Source of the DNA: Misgurnus anguillicaudatus
Taxonomy: Eukaryota; Chordata; Actinopteri; Cypriniformes; Cobitidae
DNA length: 64,000 nt
Direction: 5' to 3'
Assembly: GCF_027580225.2 (NCBI RefSeq)
Contig: NC_073354.2
Span: 24,387,001-24,451,000 of the forward strand
Shown here in pieces: positions 34,743-48,200 of the stretch. The stretch's first letter is position 1; the number at the start of each line of letters is the position of its first letter. The notes below the pieces were generated by a model. That model was not told the origin of the DNA. It did not search any database and worked only from the letters and a program-made list of their open reading frames with translations. The position numbers and the translations under genes are program-made.

Positions 34743-35649
34743 CATGGCACATTGAACACATCTTTTAGGTAGATCTGCATTTATAGTACCTAGGATTTTA
34801 TTAAAAACCCCAAAAAATAAAGTATTATATGGTTGTACAGCTTGGTAAGCAGCATGTTATTAGGAACACGAGTAATATGAAAAAAAAATAATTGAGGAAA
34901 AACTACAGTATAAGAGTTGGACAGAATGAAGATGAGACCCTCATTTCATTACATAGGACCCTGGGCGTCTGGATTACTCGGCTCCAATAAGATTAATGGA
35001 GATTAATGCGTTTCATTTTTAATTATTGCAGTCCCTAACCTTATGTGTGTGCGAAAGAAAAAAAATCTTTCATTTTTATTAAATTTCTTGCTTTTTTAGT
35101 ATATGGTGAATGACAATTTAAGTACAGCATATAGAGTACACACATTTTTGTATTTTTTACCTCTCTCTATCACATGATCTTATTGCAGTCTGTTGCTATG
35201 GCAACTTGCCATGTATGAAGTAAATAACTTCTTGCTATTGTTTGTGAGGGGTAACATCAATTTATGCTAGGCGTTGGCTGGAGGGCTTGGCAAAGAAGAC
35301 CTGCTTTCTTCTTTTGTTATTTTGGTGTTAGTTTGTGGATGTCTGCGTGGAAGCATTTAACGCATGTGTGCAATCAGTGTGAATGTTTCAGGAATAATTT
35401 CCAGTCGATAGCTAAAGGCTATTCCGGCTATGTGACTCTGAAACCAGAGTCAGAGATTAATGATCTTTCTCTGTTCGGTTCAGCAAAAGCTTTCAGAGCA
35501 TGCACCGGTTGTCAGAGCAATATGACATAAGTAGTTTATCACAATGTAAATTCTTTAAGATGTGTGATCAAATGTGAATGCAATTTAGCAGTTTACTGTA
35601 AATATCTCATTTATACTTTTAACTTAAATGTAATATAGACTGTAATATA
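34743..35649. other. Non-coding DNA with possible regulatory motifs
   Basis: It includes a TAAT-rich stretch near 34980-35030 (AAGATTAATGGAGATTAATG) and an X-box-like GTTGCTATGGCAAC at 35192-35205. No exon was seen. Confidence 0.45.
35192..35205. promoter_or_regulatory. X-box-like palindrome GTTGCTATGGCAAC
   Basis: One mismatch from a perfect GTTGCC-AT-GGCAAC palindrome, the RFX-factor pattern. It is the second such site in the window (the first is at 20871). Function is inferred from the motif only. Confidence 0.35.
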
Positions 35650-36748
35650 GAGGCGGTTTTCCGGACAGGTCTTATCTTAGTCCCAGACTTAAATACATGT
35701 TTGAGCTGCCTTAATTTAAAAATAGCTGGACTGTGGGGGCCATTTTAGTACAGGGAACTCATTGTCATGTTCATGAAACCAATTTGAAATGATTCGAGGT
35801 TTTTGACATGGTGCATTATCCTGCTGGAAGTAGCCATCAGAGGATGGGTACATGGTGGTCATAAAGGGATGGACATGGTCAGAAACAATGCTCAGATAGG
35901 CACTAAGGGGCCTAAAGTGTGCCAAGAAAACATCCCCCACACCATTACACCACCACCACCAACCTGCACAGTGGTAACAAGGCATGATGGATCCATGTTC
36001 TCATTTTGTTTATGCCAAATTCTGCCTTTTCCATCTGAATGTCTCAACAGAAATCGAGACTCATCAGACCAGGCAACATTTTCCAGTCTTTCACTGTCCA
36101 ATTTTGTTTAGCTCATGCAAATTGTAGCCTCTTTTTCCTATTTGTAGTGGAGATGAGTGGTACCCGGTGGGGTCTTCTGCTGTTGTAGCCCATCCGCCTC
36201 AAGGTTGTGCGTGTTGTGGCTTCACAAATGCTTTGCTGCATACCTCGGTTGTAACGAGTGGTTATTTCAGTCAAAGTTGCTCTTCTATCAGCTTGAATCA
36301 GTCGGCCCATTCTCCTCTGACCTCTAGCATCAACAAGGCATTTTCGCCCACAGGACTGCTGCATACTGGATGTTTTTCCCTTTTCACACCATTCTTTGTA
36401 AACCCTAGAAATGGTTGTGCATGAAAATTCCAGTAACTGAGCAGATTATGAAATACTCAGACCGGCCCGTCTGGCACCAACAACAATGACACACTTAAAA
36501 CTGCTTAAATAACCTTTCTTTCCCATTCTGACATAAGCGCTGCGTCCGAAACCGCCTACTTTAATACTAGTAGCTGCACTACTTTGCATCAGTTTGGAGT
36601 TCAGGAGATTGTCTTGACCAGGACCACACCCCTAAATGCACTGAAGCAACTGCCAACTTGATTAGATGGGATTAATGGGAAATTAAAGAGGTGTTCCTAA
36701 TATAATTAAGGCTAGTCCTGGATTTGGCTAAACCCTGTCTGGGAAACC
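35650..36748. mobile_element. MITE, GGCGGTTTCCCGGAC family (copy 3), split by a Tc1-like insertion
   Basis: The left part AGGCGGTTTTCCGGACAGGT runs to about 35725. The right part begins near 36700 with AATTAAGGCTAGTCCTGGAT and ends CCCTGTCTGGGAAACC. Between them lies a decayed Tc1-like element. Confidence 0.8.
35726..36695 (-). pseudogene. Tc1/mariner transposase pseudogene nested in a MITE
   Basis: Three minus-strand pieces in different frames give the order of a Tc1-family transposase. First, 36364-36113 has an HTH-like region (LTEITTRYNRG, TTLRRMGYNSRRPHRVPL). Next, 36101-35892 has WSDESRFLL with the first catalytic aspartate and GGGGVMVWGMFSW. Last, 35985-35716 has FQQDNAPCQKPRI with the second aspartate, then KWPPQSSYF, where the final acidic motif is lost. 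Frame changes and truncation make it inactive. Confidence 0.88.
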
Positions 36749-36906
36749 ATAAACTGTTTTTAGAATGTAATAAAAATGTAATAAAAAAAGGTTGTTTATT
36801 TTAACTTATGTTCTTTTCTCATTATCCTGGGGCTTTGCAATACATTGTTTTACCAATATACATAAAACATTTCTCTTTGCTGAATTATTTTGAATTTATA
36901 TTAAGC

Positions 36907-37505
36907 AGTTTCTTGGGGAGGGTTTAGATTATTCCAGGACTAGGACTTGGTTATATTAGGACATTAAGTAAACATACCTTACAAAACACAATACTGGTGT
37001 GCATCTTGGGACAAAACAATGTCAATGATATAAAGTACTGTGCAAAAGTCTAAAGCCACATGCCATCATTAATTAGCTGTTTTTGCAATGTTATAGTGAT
37101 GATATATGATTATTTCTCAGTCTCTTTATTAAAATACAACCAAAAAAAAACAGGAAATGTGTATGTAGTATTAAAAACTGTATAAAGGTATATACTGAAG
37201 TGTCAAGTATTTAGAGTAAACTCCCCTTCCACTTGAGCAATAGCAGAAAACTGCAGGATCTTTTAAACCTAAATGAAATTAAATCCTAATTTCTAATCGG
37301 ATGACTTCAGGACTTCAGTCTCCTCAAAAAAGCTCAAGATGTGTTTCGTGCCATGAGAGGTCACAAGAAGACATTAGTGGTGGTGGTGGCCTATGACTTT
37401 GGCTTAAAAGATGTTAGTACAAGGTGTTTTGATATTAAGCCCGCTCAAACATGCATTTTAGTCTAGGACTAGGATAAACCCTGTCTTGGAAACCGCCCCT
37501 TTAAG
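36907..37505. mobile_element. MITE, GGCGGTTTCCCGGAC family (copy 4), split by another insertion
   Basis: The left end has TTCTTGGGGAGGGTTTAG, TTCCAGGACTAGGACTTGG and ACTGGTGTGCATCTTG. The right end has TAGTCTAGGACTAGGATAAA and CTTGGAAACCGCCCCTTTAA. The inserted stretch, roughly 37030-37415, starts GTACTGTGCAAAAGTCT and contains CATGAGAGGTCACAAGAAGA. It looks like a truncated Tc1-like element. Confidence 0.65.
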
Positions 37506-37559
37506 TTTATGTACCACACCTTAGCCTTTTGTCTAATTTCTCACTCATTTACATACATT

Positions 37560-37561
<2 letters not shown>

Positions 37562-37648
<87 letters not shown>
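37562..37648. repeat. (CA)n microsatellite
   Basis: Uninterrupted CA array of about 87 bp. Confidence 0.99.
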
Positions 37649-37649
<1 letters not shown>

Positions 37650-40600
37650 GTTGTCGCTCATCTGCAGTGTTAATGGGTTTGAGATGATTGAGTCGCCACT
37701 AAAGATGAATCCATGACTGTAATTAACTTTTGATTTATTGGTTTCAGCATGCAGCCATAATTAGAAATTAAATATAGCCATCAGCTGGACGGGTGAATGG
37801 CGGCCAGCTCTGCGACAGGCTATAAAATGGACTGTCGAAATACATTTCACAGAGTTCAATGTCTACTCTAGAGAAAAAAACCCTATTGCTCAGAGTTTGC
37901 TTTTTCATCAGGAGACACTATTGAGCTCTCTGTGATGTTAAATTTAAGTTGACTCCTGAAATTGTTTCCTACAAATAGACACAAATAAGATCTAAATGAA
38001 TGTGGACAGAGTAGTATAATGTATTCCTGAAAGGATTGAATGCTTATCTTACATTTGATTGCAGACATTGGTTTCTGCAAATCTGGACACTACAATAAAT
38101 AGTTGAGATTTCAACAAAGAGAAACATTTAAGGTATTGAAAAGAACTGGTTATTTTCTCATACTTACTGTATGCACAGCTGTGATTCTTCTCTTTATTTT
38201 TTAAAAGTGTTTATTTCTCTGTTGAGGATTTGGTTTTGTACATTTTGTGTCAGGCTAGCTGGGTTTCTAGCAGTTTCCACGAGTTTGCTCAACGCAGTGT
38301 TGGTGGTTTGCTTCCTCTTAGTGGTCTGTCAAATAGCTCCCTAGAAACCACTGTCTCACAACCATAAGGGAACGGATGTGACTTCTGTGATAGCAGCCAA
38401 AACTGTGCCAGCATAATGTTTACAAATGTAAAATCTTTTTCTTTTTTCTTTCTTTGTCTCTTTCTTTCTTCCCTATTATTAATACTTGGCGAGTAGTGTT
38501 GTCATAGCAACTCACAGTATATTATTGATCTGTCTGATGACCCATTTGATTTTTTTTGTATGTCTGTTGCAGTTTGCACTTTGCTGGTGCTGGCATTTGT
38601 CTGTTCATTTTCTGTCTCATTGAAGGAATGCATCTCTTTGTTTGAAAGGATTAAATAAACATGTGCAAGTTTAAAATTATGTTTTGAATTTCTTTTGCAT
38701 TTTACACTTTTTAAAAAGTTCCTGACTATATTTTATAATACATCAGATTGATTTGTCATTTAAAGGATATGTTATGTTCATTTCATTTTTATTGCACTGC
38801 AAATGATGAACTTGAGTCAAGTCTTAGTTCCATCTCTGTGTTGGTTTCTGTGTTGACATGCGTTTGTGTGTGTGTGCGTGAGCACGTGCGTGTGTGCGTG
38901 CGTGCATGTGGTAGTACAACATTTCCGCCAGCGCCTGACACTTGAGAGACAATTGGCTTGACCTCCAGGTGACCTGGAAGCAGTTTATCACATGCAAGTA
39001 TCCATGTGGGAGGCCAGGAACATGTCTGGTTAGTGGACAGTGCGTGTGAAGGAGTTTTGGGAGTGTGTGCTCTTATAGTGTTGTTGCGTTCCTGTTGCTG
39101 CAGATTCCTGCAGTGAATCTTTTACTTGTGTATCTAACATTACACTGCTTAGAGCAAGCCAGATGATACATGACTGCACTGTCTGTACACTCGCCAGCAT
39201 GCAGCAGTGTGAGCGTGTGTGGTTCACCCCCTCCACCCGTCATTCCCCAGCACACTCAAGGAGTGCTGTACATTCCCAGCGTTCCATTGGATGGGTGAGT
39301 AGGGGGGGGCGATTTGGGTGGGATGAGGCTTCTTTCCCTCTGTACAGTGTTAGGATCCACGTCAGCAGACAGAGAGTAGAGTGTTAGGATTATCCCCCAG
39401 ATCCAACTATATCCCTTTTAGTTCTAAATAATCAGGACAAGGGTGGTGGGTGGTTGGATGTGTGTAGTGGGGTCTACACACCCAACTGCACCTCAAATTA
39501 ATGGTTAAATGAAGTTGTCGCTTTCAAAGACCAAGCAACCAGTAATAACTGTTATGGCCAAATCGGAAAAAAAGGGTAAACTAGCATGCCTTCATTTTGG
39601 TCTGGTTATTAATTAGTAATGGAGTTATTTTATACATTGTATAACAGCCGACCTGGTTGTAAAAAATAAATTCAATAAACACAGTATAAAATACATAAAA
39701 TTTACAAAATGAAAACACAAAATAATAACAATATGTTGGTGTTTGTGTCAATAAGTGAGATCGATATTTTTCCTGGTTTCATTTTATAGTGTTGTATTGT
39801 GGGAGATACAGTAGGGTTTTTTTGTGTTCTGTGTGACCCATGTTTTACATTTTTATAAATGGTTACATCTTTATAAATGGAAGAGAACTGCCAGCATCAA
39901 ACAGTTTGTGATTCATTTTTATATTAGAGTAATTCACTTTCAAAACTCAAATATAGTGGACCTTCTATGATTTGCAACAAAGCACTTGAGATTAATAAAA
40001 TACATGTCACATTCAGTCAGACAATAGCCCATTTACTAATTTAGAGGGATTGTTACACTTGCATACATTATGGGTCTCTGAATTTTTACTTTGCATGTAG
40101 AATGGTTTCAGTGTGGTTACATGCAGGTTATGGTTTTTAATATTGGTAATTTAGGATTATTTAGTAACATTATGATGCAGTTATTACTTAATAATTAGCC
40201 TGAATGAAGGTGTAAAGATAGAAAATGTATTAGGTTGTGCATAATAATTAAACATAATTTCACAATATAAGATTGATGAAGAAATTACTGTGTCTTTCAA
40301 TAATTATTATAATTTACACATTCTTAGTTAAAACACGTTATAGCAAGTAGCCCTTGTGTGTGGTACAGTTTCCAGGTCTGTGATCAAACAAATGGATTTT
40401 TTATCATTTTATTATTTTTTAATGAGTATGAGTAATGAAAGCATCTTGGATATTTACAAAATTTGCTCAAAACGTTGCAAAATATTTTTTGACTAGCTGA
40501 CAAAACAATCAGTAATGTTGTTTATTAACGTTTACTTAATAGAAACACGAATTACGGTTCATCCCGACAAACAAAAGCCTATTTGATGCATGTATTGATA

Positions 40601-40940
40601 ATTTACTTGTTTATATTTATGAAATACTTATGATAAGCTCCCAGGCAACTGGTTGCTTTAATTACGCATATCAAAACCTACACCGAAAATCGGGCAAATT
40701 TAGGTTCCCAAAGGTTAAATAATTCCTCCAAACACACAGCTTTTGTAGGATTTTTTTATTCTTATAAAATAAAAAAAATATGCAGACTGCAGATATTAAA
40801 AATAATTAAAATTATCTAATGTCCCAAATGTTTTTAATAAATATAAAAAAACGAAAATAACATAAAGTCGGAAAAAGACTTAGCCTATCAAGAATATATT
40901 CATTTCAATCCATTGGCTTTTGGGAATCTTGGCTGGTGTA
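37650..40940. other. Non-coding DNA upstream of the 41-kb CpG-rich exon
   Basis: No gene was recognised. There is a CTTT-rich stretch near 38435-38470, a TG/GCGTG tract near 38863-38908, and a GC-richer part at 38920-39370. The rest is AT-rich. Confidence 0.5.
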
Positions 40941-40989
40941 GTGTAAATTATTCCGCAGGCTCCGCATCAGCATATAACTATGGCACAGG

Positions 40990-41224
40990 GAGGATGTTAG
41001 GAGCCCAGTTGCCATGACGACAGAACGGGGCCGATGTAGCGACTGCGGAGCGCGCGATGGTGTCGGGAGCGCGCGCGCTGGCTGGGCTTTCAGAAGCGCA
41101 GGATTATCGAGGCCGGTCTGTAAACCGATAGAGGCGCGGAAGCGTGCTAGCGCGCATTTAACCGGACGCCTCTACCCGATCTTGACATTGCTGATAAGGA
41201 ATCCGCTCCAGCTCCGGTTGGTCG
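40990..41224 (+). promoter_or_regulatory. scml4: CpG-rich promoter and probable non-coding first exon of scml4
   Basis: A CpG-dense block (GGAGCGCGCGATGGTGTCGG, GAGGCGCGGAAGCGTGC) in AT-rich DNA ends with a strong donor, TTGGTCG before GTGAGT at 41225. The next acceptor on this strand that opens a known gene is 43347 of scml4 exon 2. The exon starts and their use cannot be fixed without transcripts. Confidence 0.55.
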
Positions 41225-41495
41225 GTGAGTGTTGGTGCATTAAATATTTGTTCCGCTTGTCTGTGATTTCACTTTAAGATTGAGATAAGACGCCGCGCAA
41301 TGCAACCCTCCTCGTAAACACGAGAGCACGCATGAGAAACGGTGCGCTATTTTTGACGCTCTATTTGCAGTGTCGCTCTCAGCCAGGCTCACGTTTTGTC
41401 GGGCATCCTGTTTCTGTCATCAGTATTACAATGTGTGACTTTGACGCAGATGAAGAAAACATTAATATAATTATGCCTGGCCTGGCTGTTGCATG

Positions 41496-41499
41496 AGAG

Positions 41500-41559
<60 letters not shown>
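41496..41559. repeat. (GATA)n/(GA)n microsatellite
   Basis: GATA units run into a pure GA array of about 42 bp, 270 bp after the probable first exon of scml4. Confidence 0.97.
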
Positions 41560-41560
<1 letters not shown>

Positions 41561-43347
41561 AGGTGAGTGAGTATGTTTCAAAAAGTGAATCGGAACATAA
41601 TGATACATATTGGATTTGTGCAGTAAAGAAACAAACTATTCCTAAAAATGTTACCAGGCATATTGATCGATGTTTTGTGCTGGTAACTTTTTTAATCTTG
41701 TAAATGGTTATTTGTAACACAGTAAAAATGCTCGCTTGTTTCAACCATAGTTGGGTAAAATATAGGCAAACCCAGCTGTTGGTTTCAAATTAACCCAGAA
41801 AACAACACAGCATAGCAAGTTAATTTAAACCCAACGGTTCAGTTGGTCCATATTTACTCAAAAAAGGGTTGAAACAACTGAGCTTTTTCTCACTAATATG
41901 TAATTGTATGCTTATGGTTCATTGCATCCTTATTATCTGTTCTTGCAAAGCAGTGCTGCAAACTGTCCATTGTCTGTGCACACTTTTGCAAGAGAGCATT
42001 TCTGCAGAAAACACTGCACACATGGCATGACCCTTTAAAAAGAAAATATAATGAATGAATTAAATATTAAATATTATACATGATACACTTAACCATCTTA
42101 ATACTGTTTTAAAAAAATGTATAAACTGAGATGATAATAATAATTAAACAGCATTTATTTTATGTTTGGTCCGTATTAGTAAAATATTAATATAAAATGA
42201 AAAAACACTAATAAAATTATTCATTAATTAAATGTTAAATTTATATACATTGTTCAAGAAAGCAATGCTTACAATGAGTGAAACCTAAAGACTTAATTTA
42301 ACCCTGAAAGGTTCAGAGATACAAAGTTGGGAGGAATAGTTTAAAGTAGAGGAACGAGTGAGGAGACTGGGAAAGCTGTCTGTCAGGCGCTGATCTTGAA
42401 GCCCGGCGCCACCGCTGGAGGGGGAGGGGAGAGAGAGAGAGAGTGAATTAGGGTTGGGGGAGGGGGACTGGATGAGTGAGAGAGAGAGAAAGAGTTGTAG
42501 AGCGGAGGATAGAGAAGATGCTTTTATGTGGTTCAGTGTCTGCTTCCTCAATGCTCTGCACTGTGCAGGCCACCTTCATTATTAAGCTTTTATTCTTCAC
42601 TTGAATCAACTAGGCAATTCATGAGTATGTTTGTCAAGTGTTTTCTCAAATATAAGTTAATTTTAGTGTAATTATGGACGGCGTGTATGTTGTTTTATTT
42701 ATTACTTGCACTGATTGTTAGACAGTGTTTAGGTGCATTAGGTACCTCATCTTCTTTGCATGGGTCACTGTTATGTTTCAGGAACATCCGCTGGTTTGCA
42801 CGACAGGTTGCTGTGTTCAGACTGTGGTCTTGAGTTTGGTTTGGGTTGTTGTGCTTTCTGTTTTGACACCTAAAAATGTTTTGATTGTTTTCGCTGTGGA
42901 TGCAGATGATGTGATTTTGTGTCTTGGTTATTTTCTATATAAAAAGGATATTTTAAGTTAGCATGTTTGAACACTTCAGTCATTTTATTGCTTATTATTA
43001 GTATTATTAGTATGTATTTAAGAAACATTTACATTTGTATATATATTTATTTATATCTTTATATATTCTATATGATGTATAAATAAATAAAAATATATAT
43101 AAATAAAAAAATTCTGAAATGTATATATGTATTTGTGTGGTTAAATATACATAATAATTACACAGTACACACACATTATGCAAAAAAGCACTTTTATTTT
43201 GTATGCGATTAATTGCGATTAATCTTTCCCCAGCACATCATCAAAATATTTTTTTCAACGCAATGCAATATTGAATTAAAAACAATGAAATATTCATGTA
43301 AATACACTGCTAAGCATGTCTTTCGGTGTTGTTTTTGTTTCTTTTAG
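41560..43347 (+). other. scml4 intron between the 41-kb first exon and the first coding exon
   Basis: Mostly AT-rich, with a purine-rich block at 42415-42500 (GGGGGAGGGGAGAGAGAG and GAGTGAGAGAGAG). No coding exon was recognised. Confidence 0.55.
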
Positions 43348-43352
43348 GTCTG

Positions 43353-45232
43353 ATGAGTATTCCTACGGCCGCATCAATTCAGTCAGGGGGCGGAGAGATG
43401 CAATCACCTGGGGTCATTAGCCCCTCCTTCCTCCCGCCCCCAACTGGAAAAGTTCCAGGCCGCAAAAGGGGTCGGCCACCTCTGAAAAGGCACCCGGAAT
43501 ATCAGAGTCACTACCCAGAATCCCTCCCACCCATTAAAGTGCCTAAGAAGAGAGGGAGGAAGCCTGGTTTTAAGGTCAGCAAATATAATGTTTGCGTGTC
43601 TGTTTTTATCTAAGCCATGAGTGTGTATTTGTAGGTCACTACTGTTCATTCTGTACACGTTGAACGCATATGTGTGCCGAATTTCTAAATGGAAATGTCG
43701 TTAGGTGATGCATAAAGACTGTGGACTTGTGACTGTTTAGTTTTCGGCGTCTCTATATGGGCAGGTTAATGCACAGGTCTAATGTTGACGGTGCAGAGGA
43801 GGGGATTGAGTGTTTTGCACTTTGACTGATGTTTCTGCAGTCTGCTGCTTCTGAGTTATTTTTAGCGTGGGTGACTGAGCCTCATAATGTTGCTGATTTA
43901 AAGAGCAACATGTCCTTTATGTGAATGTTAACAGTTTAGCCGTTGACAGACACAAGTGCATCATTGCTTAACTAAACTTAATGGTTATGGCTTTACTTAG
44001 CACTCCAATGACTGTAAGAGTTGTGTTCTGTTGTAATATGCAGTGGGTTGCAAAAGTCTGGGAATGCATTAAAATTACGATATTATATTTTTCATTATGG
44101 TGTAAGACTTTTTTAACATTTAACATTTTTGTGTAAAAAATGTCAAAGTATTTACTGTAGGCTCCAGCCACTCATGTATGACCCTTTAGAACAGTGGTTT
44201 TCAAACTGGGGGCCACGAGATGGTGCCAGGGGGGCCCCAGTTTTATGAAATACTGAATTCTGTGTAATTAAATCTAAAAAAATAAGGCTACTAACCAAAA
44301 GCACTATTTATTTGTATAATTTAATGTTTTTTAATTAAAATGTTGAGTTTTAGAACAGTTTTTTGTCACAAATTTTCTTTGGGGGGCCGCAAAGGAATGC
44401 ACCGTACACAAGGGGGGCCGCAGGCTGAAAAAGTTTGGGAACCAAGACAAGCATGTTCAAATAATGGATGATGGATTTTCTCATGGTCTCAGACTTTTAG
44501 AGCTTGCTGTTTATTGCGCCATTTACAATAATGAATAAATCCAAACATACATTAAAGGGGACATTTCACAAGACTTTTTTTAAGATGAACAATAATTCTT
44601 TGGTGTCCCCAGAGTACATATGTGAAGTTTTAGCTTAAAATACTTATATAGATATTTTTTATAACGTCAAAATTGCCACATTATAGGTGTGAGCAAAAAT
44701 GTGCCGTTTTTGGGTGTGTCCTTTAAAATGCAAATGATCTGATCTTTGCACTAAATGACGGTGCCGTGGTTGGATAGTGCAGATTAAGGGGCGGTATTAT
44801 CCCCTTCTGACATCACAAGGGGAGCCAAATTTCAATGAGCTATTTTTTACATGCTTGCAGAGAATGGTTTACCAAAACTAAGTTATTGGGTTGATCTTTT
44901 TTCACATTTTCTAGGTTGATACAAGCACTGGGGACCCAATTATAGCACTTAAACATGGAAAAAGTCAGATTTTCATGATATGTCTCCTTTAAACATCCAT
45001 TTTATTGCATGTTCACAAAATATATTTATAACACAATAAAAACATGTGAAAATGTGGTTTCGATTATAGCTCAAGTCGCGCTTGATGACACCCCTGGCCA
45101 TCTCACCTCCCAGCAGCACACCAGAGCCAGACATGAGTTCAATCCCACAGGACGCTGCCACAGTTCCCCATTCAGCCACCCCACAGGTCCTTACAGGTAA
45201 CACACACACGCACGCGCACACACACACGCACG

Positions 45233-45277
<45 letters not shown>

Positions 45278-48200
45278 GCACGCACGCACGCACGCACGCT
45301 ATCTGCAATCTAAAGTGTTGCCATGCCAATCCCAGAAACTATGATAAAATAAACAATAAAATGTAAGAGATGGAGGAATTACTGTCCTCTGAGGAGCCAC
45401 ATTATGACTCAATGGCATCTCATTTCCTTTTATACTGTCCAATGGGGGTTATATTTCTACCCATATATCTGAATTATGGTATGCTCTTATTATAAGATAA
45501 TAAGATGGAATTTTTGTTTCTGACGGGGTGTGAGAGGACCATTGTCTCTGTTTTTATGACATCACGAGCAAATCTGTTATTGCAGACAGCAGTACCCAGA
45601 AGGAAAATCTTATTTCTCAAATGGTTGCTTTTATATAACACAAGGAGAGCTGTCACAGTTATGTTTCATTAAAATCAGATGTTTTTCTAACATCTTTAAG
45701 GAGAAGAAACCCAGAAACAAATGAAAACCATTGTTTACAAACAATATGAAAGCAGTGCTGTATAAATAATTCATAACCCCAACACTAGAGGCTCTGTCTC
45801 AAAAATAAAATAGCCACTTTGTGTGATGATCTTCTCATTTTTTGGCTTAAAAAGTAAAATTTTGGGGCTTACATTTTATGCAATACAACTTTGTTAGGCA
45901 TGAATGTTAAAAATTATTATTTTGCACAAAATAGAGGAGACAGTAACGTGTATTTTGAGCTAACCCTGAGATTTAGCCAACCTTAGCACACATGTCAGTT
46001 TACTGCTAGTTGTCTCAATGACTTTGGGGCAAGTCGTCACATGTATATCACAATGGAAAAAGTTCACTTGGGTTATTCTAAACCCCGGGTTAATGGAATC
46101 CTGAGTTATTTGTTTCACGTTTCACACTGTTCGTACTTATCCAGGGGTTAAGAGATAACCCTGGGTATTCATAATATGACGTTTCACACCTTGCATTCCT
46201 AAACCCTAGGTCAGGTGTCTGAAACCCTGCTCACACACCTGTCTGTATTTATCAAGCAACCCTGAACACCTTAATTATCTGCTTCAGCTGTGATTAATTG
46301 GGGTCATAAAAGTCTAACCCTGCTTTGTTTCACACTGTGTGAATTTGGCACCGTAATGCCGGGTTAACCCTACAAAAGCAGGGCTAACCCTGCTTAATTG
46401 AATTGAGAGCATACAATTTTAAAAAACTAGCCTATAAAACATATCTATATTAAATTATTAGAAAAATACATTTTTGCATCATATTTGACCTTAGAGTTAG
46501 AGCACATGGGCCCCCTCTAGGGGTGAATCTAGATATAAACATTAAGATTTGGACTTTGAACTATCATCTCTGTACACAATTAGGGTAAATTAAACATTGC
46601 GGTAGCTGATGCATTTGGGTTTGTATTCCAGAATGAAGCACGTGATTAAATCAGCGAACATTTAAGAAAAGTGATGAACAGATCATATTTGCTATAAAAC
46701 AAAGTAACAGATGAAAATTGATTTTGAGGTAGCATGCAAGCTCCACTTGGCTCAAAAATCCGAGTTTGAATGGGCATGACGCCTCTGCTGGTGTGTATAT
46801 TGAGACAAATCAATAGCACTGGCATATTTTAAGATCCATCAGTGCAACCAAGTCTAGGACTAGCCTTAAGCATTGTCTGTAAAACCGGCGTCTCAGAAGA
46901 AAAATAAAAAATGGCGACTTTAAAAATCTCAATTTGCACTCTCATATTGCTGTCTAAGAAAACAACTAAAAACTGAACCTAAATTTGTTTGAGATTTTTC
47001 TTTTCTATGTTCTTTTTTTTCAAAGAGGTTTGGCAAGATGAGAAATTCTAAAATTTTTGTAAAAAACTTGTTTTAAAAGCATGCATCAGGTTTATTTCAA
47101 TGCACATAGCATAGTGCAGTGGTTTTCAAACTGGGGGGCGCGAGATGGTGCCAGGGGGGCCCCAGTTTTATGACATTTTATGAAATACATTAATTTATCA
47201 TGAATTCTGTGTAATTGAACCTAAAAAATAAGGCTACTAACCAAAATCACTACTTTTTTGTATAAATTAATGTTTTTTTAAATTAAAATGTTGAGTTTTA
47301 GAACAGTTTTTTGTCACAAATTTTCTTTGGGGGTCCGCGAAGGAATGCACCGTACGCAAGAGGGGCCACGCGCTGAAAAAGTTTGCCACTGGCATAGTGT
47401 ATTTATGTTAATTTGATGCAATAAAAAATTACATTTGCACCATTTTTATAAAAGTTAAGACTGAATGGACCTGAAAATGTCAAATAGTGTAACCGCTAAT
47501 TGCGCCAAAGAATGAGAATATTAAATATTTTTTCCACCTTGAAAAAGCTTAATTATCATTAAAAAAAATAAAAAAATAATAATAATTTAAAAGTATATTT
47601 TTTTCACCTTAAAAAAGCTTAATTATCTTAAAAAATAAAATAAATAAATAAATAAAACAATTTAAAAGTATAATTTTATTAGTTATTTCTTAATGTAAAT
47701 TTTAATGCGTTTTTGTAATATTTGTCCTGACATATGCTGAAAGTAGCTATGTTTTCTAAATAATCTTTAACAAATCATGTAAATATTTATGTAAAACATC
47801 AATTGACACAGACCGGTTACACCACATTGACAGTTTTGCAATTATCCCCCAAAAATTTTGTTTAAAAAGAAATAAAACCAGAAATTTTTGACTTGGTCCT
47901 CAAAAAAGATAATGGGCCCTATTTTAACGATCTAAGCGCATTGTCTAAAGCGCACAGCGCAACGTCTAAATGGGCGTGTCCGAATCCACTTTTGCTAATT
48001 TAACGACGGGAAAAATGGTTTGTGCGCCGAGCGCATGGTCGAAAAGGGTTGGTCCTATTGTAATGGGAGTATTTTGGGCGTAACGTGCAGTAAACCAATG
48101 AGAGTCTCAGCTCTCATCCCCTTTAAAAGCAAGTTGCGCTGGCGCTATGTTTAATCCCTATTTAGATGACGAACTTAACTGAAAAACTAAGCGGAGGAAG

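Noticed and set aside
35264..35530. 88-codon open frame in the scml4 upstream intron
   Set aside because: No similarity, no splice-site support, and composition like flanking DNA.
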